Of a stretch of 64,000 nucleotides of DNA, positions 48,540 to 59,508 are shown in pieces. The stretch lies in assembly GCF_047511655.1 (NCBI RefSeq), contig NC_133394.1, positions 53,972,501 through 54,036,500 of the forward strand, in the 5' to 3' direction. The notes under the pieces were generated by a model. The model made no database searches and was not told the origin of the DNA. It saw nothing but the letters and a program-made list of their open reading frames with translations. A program made the translations under genes and the position numbers. Within the stretch, counting starts at the first letter, position 1. Every line of letters starts with the position of its first letter. The stretch comes from Castor canadensis (taxonomy: Eukaryota; Chordata; Mammalia; Rodentia; Castoridae).

Positions 48540-49020
48540 AAAAAATTCCTTTGAATTAAAAAATGGTTCCATCTGAGAGAAGAGTCCTATGATCTAAACA
48601 TAATTTAAGATGTTGGGTATAACTGATTTTCTCGTGTGTTATTAGTACCACTTATTAAAACCAAAGTAAATATGCTTCAATTGCCATACAACAGAAAGTC
48701 CCAAAAGCAAAATGAAGCTAATTCAATATGAATTCCATCATAGGCTAAACCATTTTTTCAGATCTTGGAAAAAGCATTTAGAAATAATAATGTTTCTTAT
48801 TTCATTTACTATACTTATTAAATTAGCTTGATAATTAAGGATAGAAGTATATTATATAAAATAATAAACTTCATGATATTATGATTAAAATAGGTATCAA
48901 CTAAATTGATTTTCAGGAAGAGATCTAGGAACAACAAATGAAAAGGCTCAGCAGAAACAAAGTCAAAAATAAAAGCCCATATTATTGTAGAGTATAAATA
49001 GTTATGTATCTTTCTTTGTT
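48540..49020. other. No recognised gene or repeat
   Basis: AT-rich sequence without a notable ORF. Confidence 0.5.
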
Positions 49021-49024
49021 TTAA

Positions 49025-49180
49025 CTTAACTGGCTCTGAATTTAGACAGCCTGGCTTGAATCCTTAACTTACGTATATCTCTGTTTTCTGATCTAAATGT
49101 GGGAATGATAATAATAGTTTCTTATTAAGCTTTTTATAATAAAAAGAGTTAATATATACAGTATTTAATTGAACAATGTT
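49025..49180 (+). repeat. MIR
   Basis: 'gaatttagacagcctggctt', 'gaatccttaacttacgtata', 'tctgttttctgatctaaatg' and 'tgggaatgataataatagtt' follow the MIR order. Confidence 0.7.
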
Positions 49181-49805
49181 TGGTACATGATAAGAATCCA
49201 ACACATGTGAGTTAATATTGTTGATTTGAGACATTGTTGATGTTATCAGAATAAGCATTTATAAACAAACATGCAGGAATTGAGAAAATAATCAAATCAT
49301 ATAGATATTTACAAGACCCCAAATGATATAATCTTTAAGCTAAAAGGAAACTAATTCATTTATTTTATAGCTGAAGAAATAGCTTCTTATGTACAAAGAG
49401 ACTTGTTTGGTACCAGACAAGAAATTATTGCCATATTAAACTCTAGAACCTTGAACCATAAATAACCAAATCTAAACTTGAAATATTTTAAATGAAGGCT
49501 GTGAATTGGTAAGGTCAACATTTGAAATCTGAAAGGAAAAGCAAGGCTGAATTTATTGCTTAACTAAGGAAGAGCCAGACTGGTTAGGTAAAATCTCATT
49601 AAGCAAGCTGATGATTGTATATAGAATTTTAGGGAACAGATTTTTAGGTCATGCAAGTTTCTGGGGAAGGAATGAGTTGATGACAGTCCAAGGGGCAAGG
49701 TTGTGGTACTTATGCAGTAAAGTGTGTTGACAACAGTGTATTGGCATCAGCCTTAGAGGAAAGTTTCATGGAACCAATTGGTGCTGACTAGATAACTTTA
49801 ATGTG
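49181..49805. other. No recognised gene or repeat
   Basis: Some sequence near 49,180-49,260 could be the tail of an L2. Otherwise unassigned. Confidence 0.45.
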
Positions 49806-49807
49806 TG

Positions 49808-50108
49808 ACCATGGGGCTGGGCATGGTGGGGGTCAACCATCCAGAAGCTGAAGATTGGGAGAATTTCAGTTAGCAAGATCTCCTCTTAACAAATAAGCTG
49901 GTGTGGTGGTGCAAGCCTATGATCCCAGGTGTGTGGGAGGCACAGATACGGAGATCACAGTCTAAGACTGGAACCTGGTAAAAATATGAGATACTATCTG
50001 AAAAATAATTAAAGTTAAAAAGGACTGAGGCATGGCTCAAGTGGTAGAGTGTTTGCCTTGCAAACATGAGGCCCTGAGTTCAATTCCCAGCACCACCTAA
50101 ATAAATAA
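49808..50108 (+). repeat. 7SL-tRNA composite SINE
   Basis: A B1-like left part ('ctgggcatggtgggggtcaa', then 'gctggtgtggtggtgcaagc' and 'ctatgatcccaggtgtgtgg') is followed, after a short A-rich linker, by a tRNA-derived right part ('catggctcaagtggtagagt', 'gtttgccttgcaaacatgag', 'gagttcaattcccagcacca') and an A-rich tail. The right part keeps a pol III A box (about 50,034) and B box (about 50,078). Confidence 0.88.
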
Positions 50109-50109
50109 A

Positions 50110-50964
50110 TATCATAAGGTGTCACTAATTGGTTGGCTTTCAGAGACAAGTGCCCCAAGGCAGGTTGTCACTTATTGGTTAGAGAGATTAAACCAGCTCA
50201 GCTTTTATTTATTACCATGACTATAAAACAATCATTTCCTAGACGTGTGGAACATTTTTTTATTTTTTATTTTTTTCACTGAACAGTATTTCAGTGAAAA
50301 ACTGTTCAGGATGGATAACAGGCAATTATGTAGAAGATTTTAGCTTATTTTATATTATATGGAGGCATCCTGTAAAAAAGAAAGAAAAAAAATATACAGA
50401 GAAGCAGAAGGAAACCTAGAGTGAAAAAGACATGATTTTTCCTCAAAAGAGTCAAAGAGGCCATCCTCTCCTCCCTTTTATTGGTTGATTAAGGAGGAGG
50501 AAGAAAATGGTGCTTTTCTTTTCAGCTGGAGACTGGAAATTCAGACTTAACCTCATAAATGAGCCTTTTTGGCCATAGCACTGAGTGCACACTTCTCTCC
50601 TGGTCTCTCTTACCATGTTTTCTTGAGTACGGTATCATACTTTTATTTTGAGGGCTCTACCATTATCCTTAGGTCTTCCTCTTTATAGTAGGGTTCTGGG
50701 TCATAAAATATGTTTAATGAATCAAACTATGTTCCATCAATCGGGAACACGTACACATATATACCTGCTCTCCCCCTGACCTACCCAACGTATTTCCTAT
50801 ACTAGATGTATCATTATTTAAATAAAAATAATCAAGGATGTGTTGTAGAATAGAACATTAAACAACCATTAAACTTAACTACTAGAATAATATTTAATAG
50901 TATTTTTAATGTCAATTATTAGTTATATATTGATTATTGAAAATTTAACTTTTAAAAATGATCT
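50110..50964. other. No recognised gene or repeat
   Basis: Unassigned. A short inverted repeat around 50,280-50,310 ('gaacagtatttcagtgaaaa' pairing with 'aaaactgttc') is probably incidental. Confidence 0.45.
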
Positions 50965-51225
50965 AAAGTAGTCAAAACCATAGAAATAGGAGGTAAAATG
51001 ATGGTTGTCAGAGACTGGGAGAGGGAGAAATGAGTTATTATTTAGATGAATTGTTATTTACTGAGTACAGAGTCTCAATTTTGCAAGAGGAGATGTTCTG
51101 GAGTTAGAACACACTTAACACTAATGAAATGTACACTTAAAATGGTTAAAATAGTAAATTTAATGTTTTTATATTCCACCACTGTTTTAAAATATTTTTT
51201 AATAAATAAAAAAAGTCAGGGAGAA
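50965..51225 (+). repeat. Old L1 3' end (L1M-type)
   Basis: 'catagaaataggaggtaaaa', 'tgatggttgtcagagactgg', 'gtacagagtctcaattttgc', 'aatgtacacttaaaatggtt' and 'aaaatagtaaatttaatgtt' match the ancient L1 3' UTR ending in an A-rich tail. The ORF 51046-51267 is not a gene. Confidence 0.75.
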
Positions 51226-51329
51226 GGGACTGCTGCTTTTCTTTCTTCTACAACTATGTTTACCTGAAAGGTAAAAACCGACAAATGAATGACTTCCAAA
51301 ATTAAGAAAGTAACTACTGAGAGTTGTCT

Positions 51330-52266
51330 GTTCAATTCATTTGCCCATTTATTAATTGGATTACTTGTTCTTTTGTTGTTTAGATTTTTAAGGTCTTTGT
51401 ATATTCTGGATACTAATCTTCTATCTATTTAATAGCTGACAAAGATTTTCTTGCATTCTGTGGGTTGTTTCTTGGTTCTGTTAACTATGTATTTTGATGT
51501 ACATAAACTTTTTAATTTTACATAGTTCCATTTGTCACTTCTTGCTCTTGTTTCCTGAACAAAGTGGTGTTCTATTCATAAAATAATTACCTAGGCTTAT
51601 CATTCCCTATCTACTCCTGGGCATATAGGAGTGTAAATCAATAAACACAAGAGATACCTTTATACCCATATTTTTTGAAGCTATGTTCACAACAGCTAAA
51701 CTGTGGAATCAGTCAAGGTACCCAACAACTGATGAATGGATAAATAAACTATGGTATAAACATACCATAGAATATGACTTAGCCATAAAGAAAGATAGAG
51801 TTATATCATTTTCTGAAAAGTGGATAGAACTGGAGATCATTATGTTGGGTGAGATAAGTCAAGCTCAAAAAGCCAAATATTGTATTTTCTCACTCATTTG
51901 TAGAACTTAGACCTAAAATGATGGTGATGATTATGATGGTGATAATAATGAGACATGAATATGAAAGTGGAACAATCTGAGAAGGGATCAGTGAGCGGGA
52001 GTAGAGGAAAAGGAAAGGATACTGAGGAGAGAAGAGGACCAAAATAAACTACATGTATGTGTTTGAATACAGCATAATGAAACTCACCAAACACTGTAGA
52101 AAAAAAGGGGAGTGGGAGAGAAAGGAGCTGGGAATGGGAATATAATGGAGGGGTGACCTTGTTCAAAGTATACTGTACACATGTATGGAATTACCACAGT
52201 GAAGGTCCCACATATAATTAATGTATACAAACTCAAAATAGAATAAAAAATAAATATTAAAAAAAT
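51330..52266 (+). mobile_element. L1 with a 5' inversion (twin priming)
   Basis: 51,330-51,600 reads as ORF2 on the minus strand ('tgcccatttattaattggat', 'cttgctcttgtttcctgaac'). From about 51,605 the element is plus-oriented ('gagtgtaaatcaataaacac', ORF2 end in frame 51683-51910, 3' UTR, A-rich tail to 52,266). Inverted 5' part plus normal 3' part is the standard outcome of twin-primed L1 integration. No exact target duplication identified. Confidence 0.82.
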
Positions 52267-52269
52267 GTT

Positions 52270-53364
52270 GAGGGTCAACAGATACAGCATCATTGGAAAT
52301 CAACTTTCAGGGAAAAAAAAGAGTGTCTTATTTCTGTTCTTCAGTTTGTTCATCTAACCTAAACCTTGTTGTGATTATATCTGAGTTGTGCCTCCTCTTC
52401 GTATCAAGGGCCTCTACCTTCACTTTGAATTCATACCAGCTCTTACTTGAGTCAGTGCCATTGGTTCCTCTCTGCTCTGCCTACCTCATCTAGGACTGCA
52501 AGTGATGCTATCTTTGTGCTAAAACTTTGATTAGGCCTCTTCCCTACCCAGGAGTTTCTGTAAGCATCAGAAGCTCTAACTTATGACTTAGAGACTTTTA
52601 CTTAAGTATTCTAAATGTCTGGTAGTCAGGGTTCTCTCCCTCCCTACCTTGGGGCACAGCACACACTAAGGAAAAGACATGGGCCAAACACATTTGTGAT
52701 TGCAGGCACAAGGTAGATGGTCAGACACCTCAGAATTACCATTGTTAAATAAAAATGATAAAAAAAACATTGTTTTGAATTGAGGTTCTTGGGTTAGACT
52801 CCAACACACCAGACCAATCCACAAGTCACTCATACTAAATGCCATTTAACCAAACAGAAACTTTAATGAAGCTGTTGGATTCTGAAACAGACCAGTTTTT
52901 GCTGAAAACAGGAGATTTCAGTCTGTCCAAGCCCACATAAAAAGAAAGTCCCTTCTGCTTTAATCTTTACAAAAAAAAAAAAAAGAAAAAGAAATCGGGA
53001 CCTAAAGTAACCCAAAACTACCCAATCACTTGTTTTTAGTATTTTTTATTTCCTGTTGCTCTGTTTTCTTGTTCCCACCTTACAAAATCCAGTATTCTGC
53101 CATTACCCAATCGGAGTTCTTGTTCTGTCTTGTAGAAAGAGTTGTCTTTATTCATGAATTGCAAATAAAAGCCAGTTAGATATGTAACTAAATTTGTTGT
53201 AATTTACTCTTTTTACCTTATCTCAGTCTGTCTAGGAAAGCAGGACTGTAGGCAAATGAATGCATTAAACTCAGGAGCTAGCTCCTGGCCACAGCTACCA
53301 AGAAAAGTACTGACACTGTCCAAAAGAAAGCAACTTTCTTAGCACACTTAAAGGAAGCATCAAA
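52270..53364. other. No recognised gene or repeat
   Basis: Short ORFs only (66-69 codons). A poly(A)/AG run at 52,971-52,991 may be an old retroposon tail with no body I can define. Confidence 0.45.
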
Positions 53365-53367
53365 AGT

Positions 53368-53462
53368 CTTTTTTTTTTTTCTACTTTGTGGGTGCTTAGA
53401 ATTGAATCTGGGGCCTTATATGTGTTAGGCTAGCTCTCAACCACTGAGCTACCCTTCAGTCT
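53368..53462 (-). repeat. tRNA/ID-like SINE
   Basis: T tract, 'gtgggtgcttagaattgaat', 'ctggggccttatatgtgtta' and 'aaccactgagctacccttca'. Reverse-complement SINE with substitutions. Confidence 0.88.
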
Positions 53463-53584
53463 TGGAAGTCATTTGTAAAGGAAGGGCTATTCTAAGTTAC
53501 ATAGTAGTTTTTGTAGTTGGTGTTTACCTGCCAGCATTGAGACTACATCTATAATACCAGAGATTAGAATGAAACTAGTATTTA

Positions 53585-53735
53585 TTGAAATTCAAGATGT
53601 GCAATAGTCTTTACATTAATTACCTAAAATCCCACAAGACAGGTATTATTACTCTATTAATCAGAAGAGAACATTGAGGCTCAGGGAAATTAAATTATTT
53701 GCCTAAGGTGAGTTGGAAAGAAAGAACTAGCATGC
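53585..53735 (-). repeat. MIR
   Basis: 'tttacattaattacctaaaa', 'tcccacaagacaggtattat', 'gaacattgaggctcagggaa' and 'attaaattatttgcctaagg' are the reverse complement of MIR. Confidence 0.82.
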
Positions 53736-53907
53736 ACATTCCAGTTTATTAGCCTCCAAAGTCCATTATCTTTTATATCACATTACTCCTCAGAAATAGT
53801 TGTTTTAAATAACTGAAGTAGGATTTTCTTTGCTTTATGATAGATGTTATAAAACAAATTAAAATGCGACATATCCAAAATAAAAAGTTTATTAGAGAAA
53901 CAGTATT

Positions 53908-54141
53908 CAGGGTGAGCATGATGTCACATGTTTGTAATACTAGCTACTTCAGAAGTGGAGATCGACAGGATCACAGTTCGAGGGCAGTCCAGGCAAAAAG
54001 CACAAGACCCTATCTGAAAAATTACTAAAGCAAAAGAAGACCGAAAGTGTGGCTCAAGTGGTAGAGAACAAGTCTAGCAAGTATGAGACCCTGACTTCAA
54101 ACCCTAGTACAGTCAAAAACAAACAAATAAAAAAACCCAAA
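53908..54141 (+). repeat. 7SL-tRNA composite SINE with target duplication
   Basis: Left B1-like unit ('gagcatgatgtcacatgttt', 'gatcgacaggatcacagttc', 'gacaggatcacagttcgagg'), A-rich linker, then a tRNA-like unit ('gtggctcaagtggtagagaa', 'caagtctagcaagtatgaga', 'acttcaaaccctagta') and an A-rich tail. Flanked by 'aaacagtatt' at 53898-53907 and 54142-54151. The same composite type as 49,808. Confidence 0.92.
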
Positions 54142-54454
54142 AAACAGTATTTGGTGTGGAGGAAGTAACAAAATGTTGCGTGAGGTTGAGTGCAAGAGAT
54201 ACATTCAGTTGGGGTTATACTCAGAATGAGAGGTAAAGGGTCCTGTGTGTAAGAACTGGAGACATGGACAACACAAAGAACACGGGGGCTTATTTGGTAT
54301 TTCCCTGCTTTATTTTCTTGCTTTTGTGTCCCTCAGTATCTACTGTGGAGCATATTTTTAGGAAATGCTTGTTAAATGCATAGGAAAATTGTGGTAAGAT
54401 TAGAGATTGGCCCCTTGCTTAGAACCTTGAATTCTGAGCTCTCGTGGAGTATGT

Positions 54455-54560
54455 AGTAGTCTTCTCAGACTGCCATAAAGTACCACAGCCTTAATGGCTC
54501 AAACAACACAAAGGTATTTTCTCACAGTTTTGAAGTGTGGGAAGTCTATAATTAACATGA
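54455..54560 (-). repeat. MLT1-like LTR fragment
   Basis: 'cagactgccataaagtacca', 'tggctcaaacaacacaaagg' and 'tattttctcacagttttgaa' match the reverse complement of the MLT1 3' end. The next L1 tail begins right beside it. Confidence 0.65.
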
Positions 54561-54570
54561 TAGTATTTGA

Positions 54571-54948
54571 TGTCCTCAATGCAAAGGGACTAATGCAGAA
54601 ACTTTAAAGTGACAGAGGCCAACAGGAGGAGGGGATCAGGAACTAGAGAAAAAGTCAGTTTGAGAAGAGTCAACTGAGAATGCAACACACATGTACATGG
54701 AAGCAATGCTAGGAATCTCCCAGTATAGCTATCCTAATCTCAAATAGCAAAAATGCTTTGTCTTTCTTTTTATTGTTTATACTCTTTCTTCAACAAAAGT
54801 AGAGATAAGGGCAGAACAGTTTCTGCCTGAAAGTGAGGGGGTTTGGGGGGAAAAAGAGGGGGTAGGGGGGAAAGGGAGGGTGCAAAGGGTAAGCAGGAGA
54901 AATGACCCAAACATTGTATGCACATATGAATAAACAAAAAAAATATAT
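54571..54948 (+). mobile_element. 5'-truncated L1 tail
   Basis: L1 3' UTR with 'agtgacagaggccaacagga', 'gtatagctatcctaatctca', the G-rich tract (54,838-54,890) and 'cattgtatgcacatatgaat', then an A-rich tail. More diverged than the 13.5 and 30.2 kb copies. Confidence 0.9.
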
Positions 54949-55011
54949 AATGTCCACCTCAGTTTCTAGCAAGGGCTCTATTTCTGTCTTAAAGATAGCA
55001 ATCTTCTCTTT

Positions 55012-55135
55012 TTTTTTGTATATACATAATTTTATTTTTTTCTTTATTAATTTATTCATATGTGCATACATTGTTTGGGCCTTTTCTCCCCCCTGCCCCA
55101 ACCCCCTCCGACTCCCCCCCACCTCCTTTACTTCC
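55012..55135 (-). mobile_element. Very short L1 3' end, opposite orientation
   Basis: Starts with a T tract and 'attcatatgtgcatacattg', then a C-rich tract to 55,130. It is the last ~110 bp of an L1 on the minus strand, 65 bp from the tail of the plus-strand L1 at 54,571-54,948, giving a tail-to-tail pair. Confidence 0.88.
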
Positions 55136-55209
55136 ATTTGTCTTCACTGCAACATACAAAAGCAGAACAGGAACATTTTTTTAAAATCTCTGTGGCCCTT
55201 GCACCCCAA

Positions 55210-55282
55210 ACATCTTGAATTGTGCCTGGCACATTGTAAAACTTCAGTAATTACTTATCCAGTGAATGAATGAATGAATTAC
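55210..55282 (+). repeat. L2 3' end
   Basis: 'gaattgtgcctggcacattg' and the terminal 'tgaatgaatgaatgaat' repeat are typical of the L2 3' end. Confidence 0.75.
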
Positions 55283-55289
55283 TGTTCAG

Positions 55290-55935
55290 TCTTAACTGCA
55301 TCCCTGCAGCCCAGAATTAAAATCTTTTTTCCTGCTCTCAGTGGAATCAGCCCAGGTTAATTTGGAGTGGTGCTGGAGATCAAGTTCTGCCCACTACTTT
55401 TCAAGCCCACTCAGGGGCAGTTAGCCTCTCTGTGACTTGTGATTTATCTTATACAAGATTAAGTTTGAAGTCCCACTTCCCTATTTCAAAGGAATGATGT
55501 AACTGTAAATAAAATTAAATTTCAAACCTTTTAGACAAAATTCACTCTAAGCCAGACACTACGTAAGTACTTTCCATCCTTCAGTTGTGATTAGTTGGAA
55601 AAATACTTTAAAGCTTGAAAGATTGCCTTAGGGAATGTGGGATACTATTACTGGGACACCTCAGATGGAATCAATTTAGTTAATAGGCACAAATATTATG
55701 TTATGTTAAATGTCCTAATATTCCTCCTGAATTTCTCTAGATCTTTGCCAGATGATTTAGCCCCTTTACCATATATTAGAAAAACTATAAAAATGAGAAC
55801 TTACATTCAGATATTACTTGAAATTTATTTAATTTTTAAAAGGCTGTCTTTATTTTTAAAGATGTCATAGTGCTTCTGCTCATGGTTGAACCTGGAATGT
55901 ATTAGCTATTATAATACTAGGGGTAGCAGTCATTG
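55290..55935. other. No recognised gene or repeat
   Basis: Contains a 77-codon plus ORF (55637-55870) with no recognisable feature. Confidence 0.45.
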
Positions 55936-55939
55936 GGTA

Positions 55940-56085
55940 AAGTGCTTTATGTATTATCTTACTTTTACTCTCCATAACTCTTTAAAGTAGTTGCTGCTAT
56001 TCTCATTTTAACAGAAAATAGAGGCTTAGCCTGGTAAATTAACTTGTCCAGAATGTGTAGTAGAGTTGGGGTTTAAACCAGATTA
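55940..56085 (-). repeat. MIR
   Basis: 'aaagtgctttatgtattatc', 'tttactctccataactcttt', 'aaaatagaggcttagcctgg' and 'taaattaacttgtccagaat' match the reverse complement of MIR. Confidence 0.8.
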
Positions 56086-56334
56086 GTTTGACCTACTAGG
56101 TCACAAGCCAGAAAGCCTAACACCTATGGGTTTTGTTTGAGAATATGTGGATACAGTCTTTGTGCATGATATAGAAGAAGTAAAGGTAATATGGCCAAAG
56201 CAGAGGACACAGAGCACTTTCAAAGGCATTCCAATCTAAATCAAACAGTTATAACATAAAACCACTTCATTACAGAATACAGACCACCATTTGGAAATCA
56301 TGCAGACTGGACTCTCCATGAGGTAAATATCTAT

Positions 56335-56425
56335 CTTTGCTCACCTTTATGTCCTCAGTGGTGACCACAGTGCCAGCAGGCACATAGAAGATGCTCAAAA
56401 ATATTTCTTGAATAAATGACTTAAG
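56335..56425 (+). repeat. L2 3' end
   Basis: 'gaccacagtgccagcaggca', 'catagaagatgctcaaaaat' and 'atttcttgaataaatgac' resemble the L2 3' end. Confidence 0.7.
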
Positions 56426-56950
56426 AGCCTGTGTCTATGGCCTTCAGAGCTATACTTCATTGCTTATTCAATTTAGGAACAAGTTAATCATTCTATTGTT
56501 GAATGGTATATTACTGGCTGTACTGACTTCAAGGACTTACGTGTTTTTTACAAGAGCACTTTAAAACAGTCAGTACACTCACTCGACTCATCATAAACAC
56601 TGAAATATATTCTAAATAATATTAAAATAGGATGACAATGTCCAGGTCAATCATTTTTCTTTAGCCCAAATAATTTACTCTGGCACTGAGTGTTAAGAAT
56701 ACCCAGCTAGGAAATAAATAAGTTGGAAACAGGATGTAAACAAATTAAAGATTATGTGATTAAATAATCTCTAATGCTTCATAATTATGTTTCAATATTT
56801 TCTCACAGCAGTGTCTTAGAAATTATATCTCAAATTTAAAAGTGTGACTCTTAATTCAAAATACTTATAAGAAAGTTAAAGTTGCAATTTAAAGTTTTAA
56901 TTTCTGAATGTGGTTTAAAATGGCACATTAAATTCACAATCCCTCTGCAC
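56426..56950. other. No recognised gene or repeat
   Basis: AT-rich, no notable ORF. Confidence 0.45.
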
Positions 56951-56954
56951 ATCC

Positions 56955-57045
56955 ACATTTGTTTTGAGACAGGGTCTCAATATGTAGCCCAGACTGGCTA
57001 CAAGCCTCCTAAATGCTGGGATTACAGGGGTGACACACCTGAGAT
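56955..57045 (-). repeat. B1-like SINE fragment
   Basis: 'gttttgagacagggtctcaa', 'tatgtagcccagactggcta' and 'aaatgctgggattacagggg' are a shortened reverse-complement 7SL-derived SINE with an internal deletion. Confidence 0.85.
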
Positions 57046-57049
57046 AAAT

Positions 57050-57915
57050 ACATATTTGAAGGATATTTAAAAAGTACAAGAATGGCTTAATGTTAACATG
57101 GAAGATTGAACGCATGAATTTATTTTAATTTTACCCTTTCTAAAACTCTATTAAAGCTGCTTGAGTGAATTTTTAAAGAGATGCAAAGTGAAAAGGAGAT
57201 AATAAGAAAGGAGAAAATTTAAATAAAATTTGGTCTGTTGAAGAGAAGTTATACAAATGAAGATTGATTTAGCAGACCCTGGACACCCAAAGTCACATTA
57301 ACTGCAGGGATACCAGCACCAAGTCAAGGAGGAAGAATTCTCAACAAGTATGGGACAGTAGTACCAGGTGTTTCTAAAGCTAGAGATTGGTTTGGAGTCA
57401 GATGCAAATAAGCCCATGTGGAAGCTATTTAAGAGGCATTGGATCCCTCCATTCCTTCACTTACTACACAAGCTAACAAATACACTTCTCCCACCCTGGA
57501 AGAAGTCTGGGATTTTATTCTAGGGAGAAGGTAAAAAAAGAGTATCTTTAATTGGAGAGGCTGTGTTCTTTACACAAAAAATAAGGCATTAAATGACCTT
57601 AAGCATAATTGATGCTGAATACAGAGATGCAACCTTCCTCCCAGCAGGCAGCCAGATTCTTAACCTCTATGAAGGAGATGGAAAGTCTCCGCTTAAGAAT
57701 TTGACCAGCTCAAGAAGAAAAGATTTAGTAATATTTACATTGTAATTTAGGTTCAGAGGTTTCTAAAAGAATGCTTTACAATAACACCTCAAGTCTACAA
57801 GCTTTACCCATATGCTCAGAGATTCTAGTTAGCATTTCAGTCTTGCACTCTTAACATGAACTGATGGCCGAAGAGTAATGGATACCTGGGGAAAGTTTTT
57901 TAACTTGGAAGATAG
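57050..57915. other. No recognised gene; possible old LINE
   Basis: Sequence at about 57,280-57,700 has the character of an old LINE 5' or spacer region leading into the HAL1-like block that follows, but I cannot confirm it. Confidence 0.4.
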
Positions 57916-57919
57916 CCAA

Positions 57920-58510
57920 AACAAACAGACAAAAAAATTAGTAAGAGAAGAATGGAACAAAAAAGAAAAATTCAGGGAATAAAAAGAGCTACTGGAAATT
58001 AAAACTATTATGGAAGAAATGAGAACTCAGTGAAGGGATGGAGGATAGTGTTGAAGATACTTCAATGAAACAAAAAGAAAAAAATCAATTTAGGGAAAAT
58101 TGACATACAAAATAAGAAATGCATAAAACAGTCTAGAAAGTCTAAAACATGTATGATAGACATTCCAGAGAGAGCAGAATGAGTAATGGATAAATTATTA
58201 ACAAAATAATTTACCCAGAACTGAAAAATGTGACTTTCAAGAGAATGGGTCCACTGAAAGCCCAGGAAAGTGGATAAAAACACTGAGGCCCATGGCTATA
58301 AAATTTCAGAAAAAAAAAACAGGAACAAAAAGAAGATTCCATTAACTTCCAGAAAAAGAAGAAAGTCACATACAAAAGATAAAGAATCAAAATGATTTGA
58401 ATGTTTCAGTAGAAACACTGGACTTGAGAAGGCAAAATTCTGAAAAGATATTTCAGGGACTGGATTGTGTAGTTCTAAAGTTCTAAAAAAAATGTATTTT
58501 TCCCAAATCT
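57920..58510 (+). repeat. HAL1/old L1 ORF1-like relic
   Basis: 'gatagacattccagagagag', 'cccagaactgaaaaatgtga', 'ctttcaagagaatgggtcca' and 'cacatacaaaagataaagaa' follow the order of an ancient L1/HAL1 ORF1. The reading frame is lost. Confidence 0.6.
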
Positions 58511-58707
58511 TGTATTAGGAGAATATGCTCTATCTAAATAAGAGAGTAAGTCAATAAAGTAGATGCATAAAAAGGTGTTTCAGCTTTGGAAAGCGACAAA
58601 GACTCTCCAGGTGCATTCTGAGGAAAGATCCCATGTGTACAGCTGTGGAGCAGACACAGAGAGCAACTAGGCCACCTTAGGGTGGGATGATTCAAAAGAT
58701 GAATATG

Positions 58708-58905
58708 TTCATTCATTTACTTACCAGATATGTGCTGAGCTCTTACTATGTGCCAGACACTCTTCTAGGCCTTTAACATACATCAGTGAACAAAGCGGGT
58801 ACCTATCTTCATGAGGAAGAAGAAAGCAAACAACACACAATTAGTAAGTAGAATACTCAATGTGTTACAAGTTGTTCTGGTAATCTGGCAAAATAACAAA
58901 CAGTG
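58708..58905 (-). repeat. L2 3' region
   Basis: 'gttcattcatttacttacca', 'gagctcttactatgtgccag' and 'acactcttctaggcctttaa', then 'catcagtgaacaaag', are the reverse complement of the L2 3' end. Confidence 0.75.
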
Positions 58906-59508
58906 TCAGGGCAGCATAAGGGGATTGAATGTGTCAGGAAATAGGGGTAATTAATAATATTAATGAGTTTGGATAGGGCTCTTTGAGGAAAGATGATGAC
59001 TTGACAGAGGTGGGAATTTGGCTAAGTTGATATTTGGGGTAAGAGTGACCTTGGCTGAATGAATAACTCAAGCAATACCTTAAGTTTGAGAACATGTCCA
59101 GAATCCCGATATGCTTGGGAAGCTGCAAAAAAATTAACAATAATGATAATAAAATAAAGCCACTGAGCCTAGCATGAAGTGATCTATAAGTATTTTGAGA
59201 ATATCAGACAAGCAGAAGGAGATGACTTTGTAGGTTAATATAAGGTTATGAAGTCCTATTTGTCCATTCTTTCTCTTAGTTGCTGGGCTGCTGGGGTTCT
59301 ATAGAGGAAGTCCTTGCCTATACCTATTAGTTCCAGAGTGTTTCCTGCTCCTTCCAGTACTAACTTCAGTTTCAGATCTGATATTAAGGTCTTTGAAACA
59401 TTTTGAGTTGATACTAGTACAGGGTGATAAACATGGATCTAGTTTCAGTTTCTTACAGACAGATAACCACTTTTCCTAGAAACATTTAGTGAAAAGACTG
59501 TCTTTACT

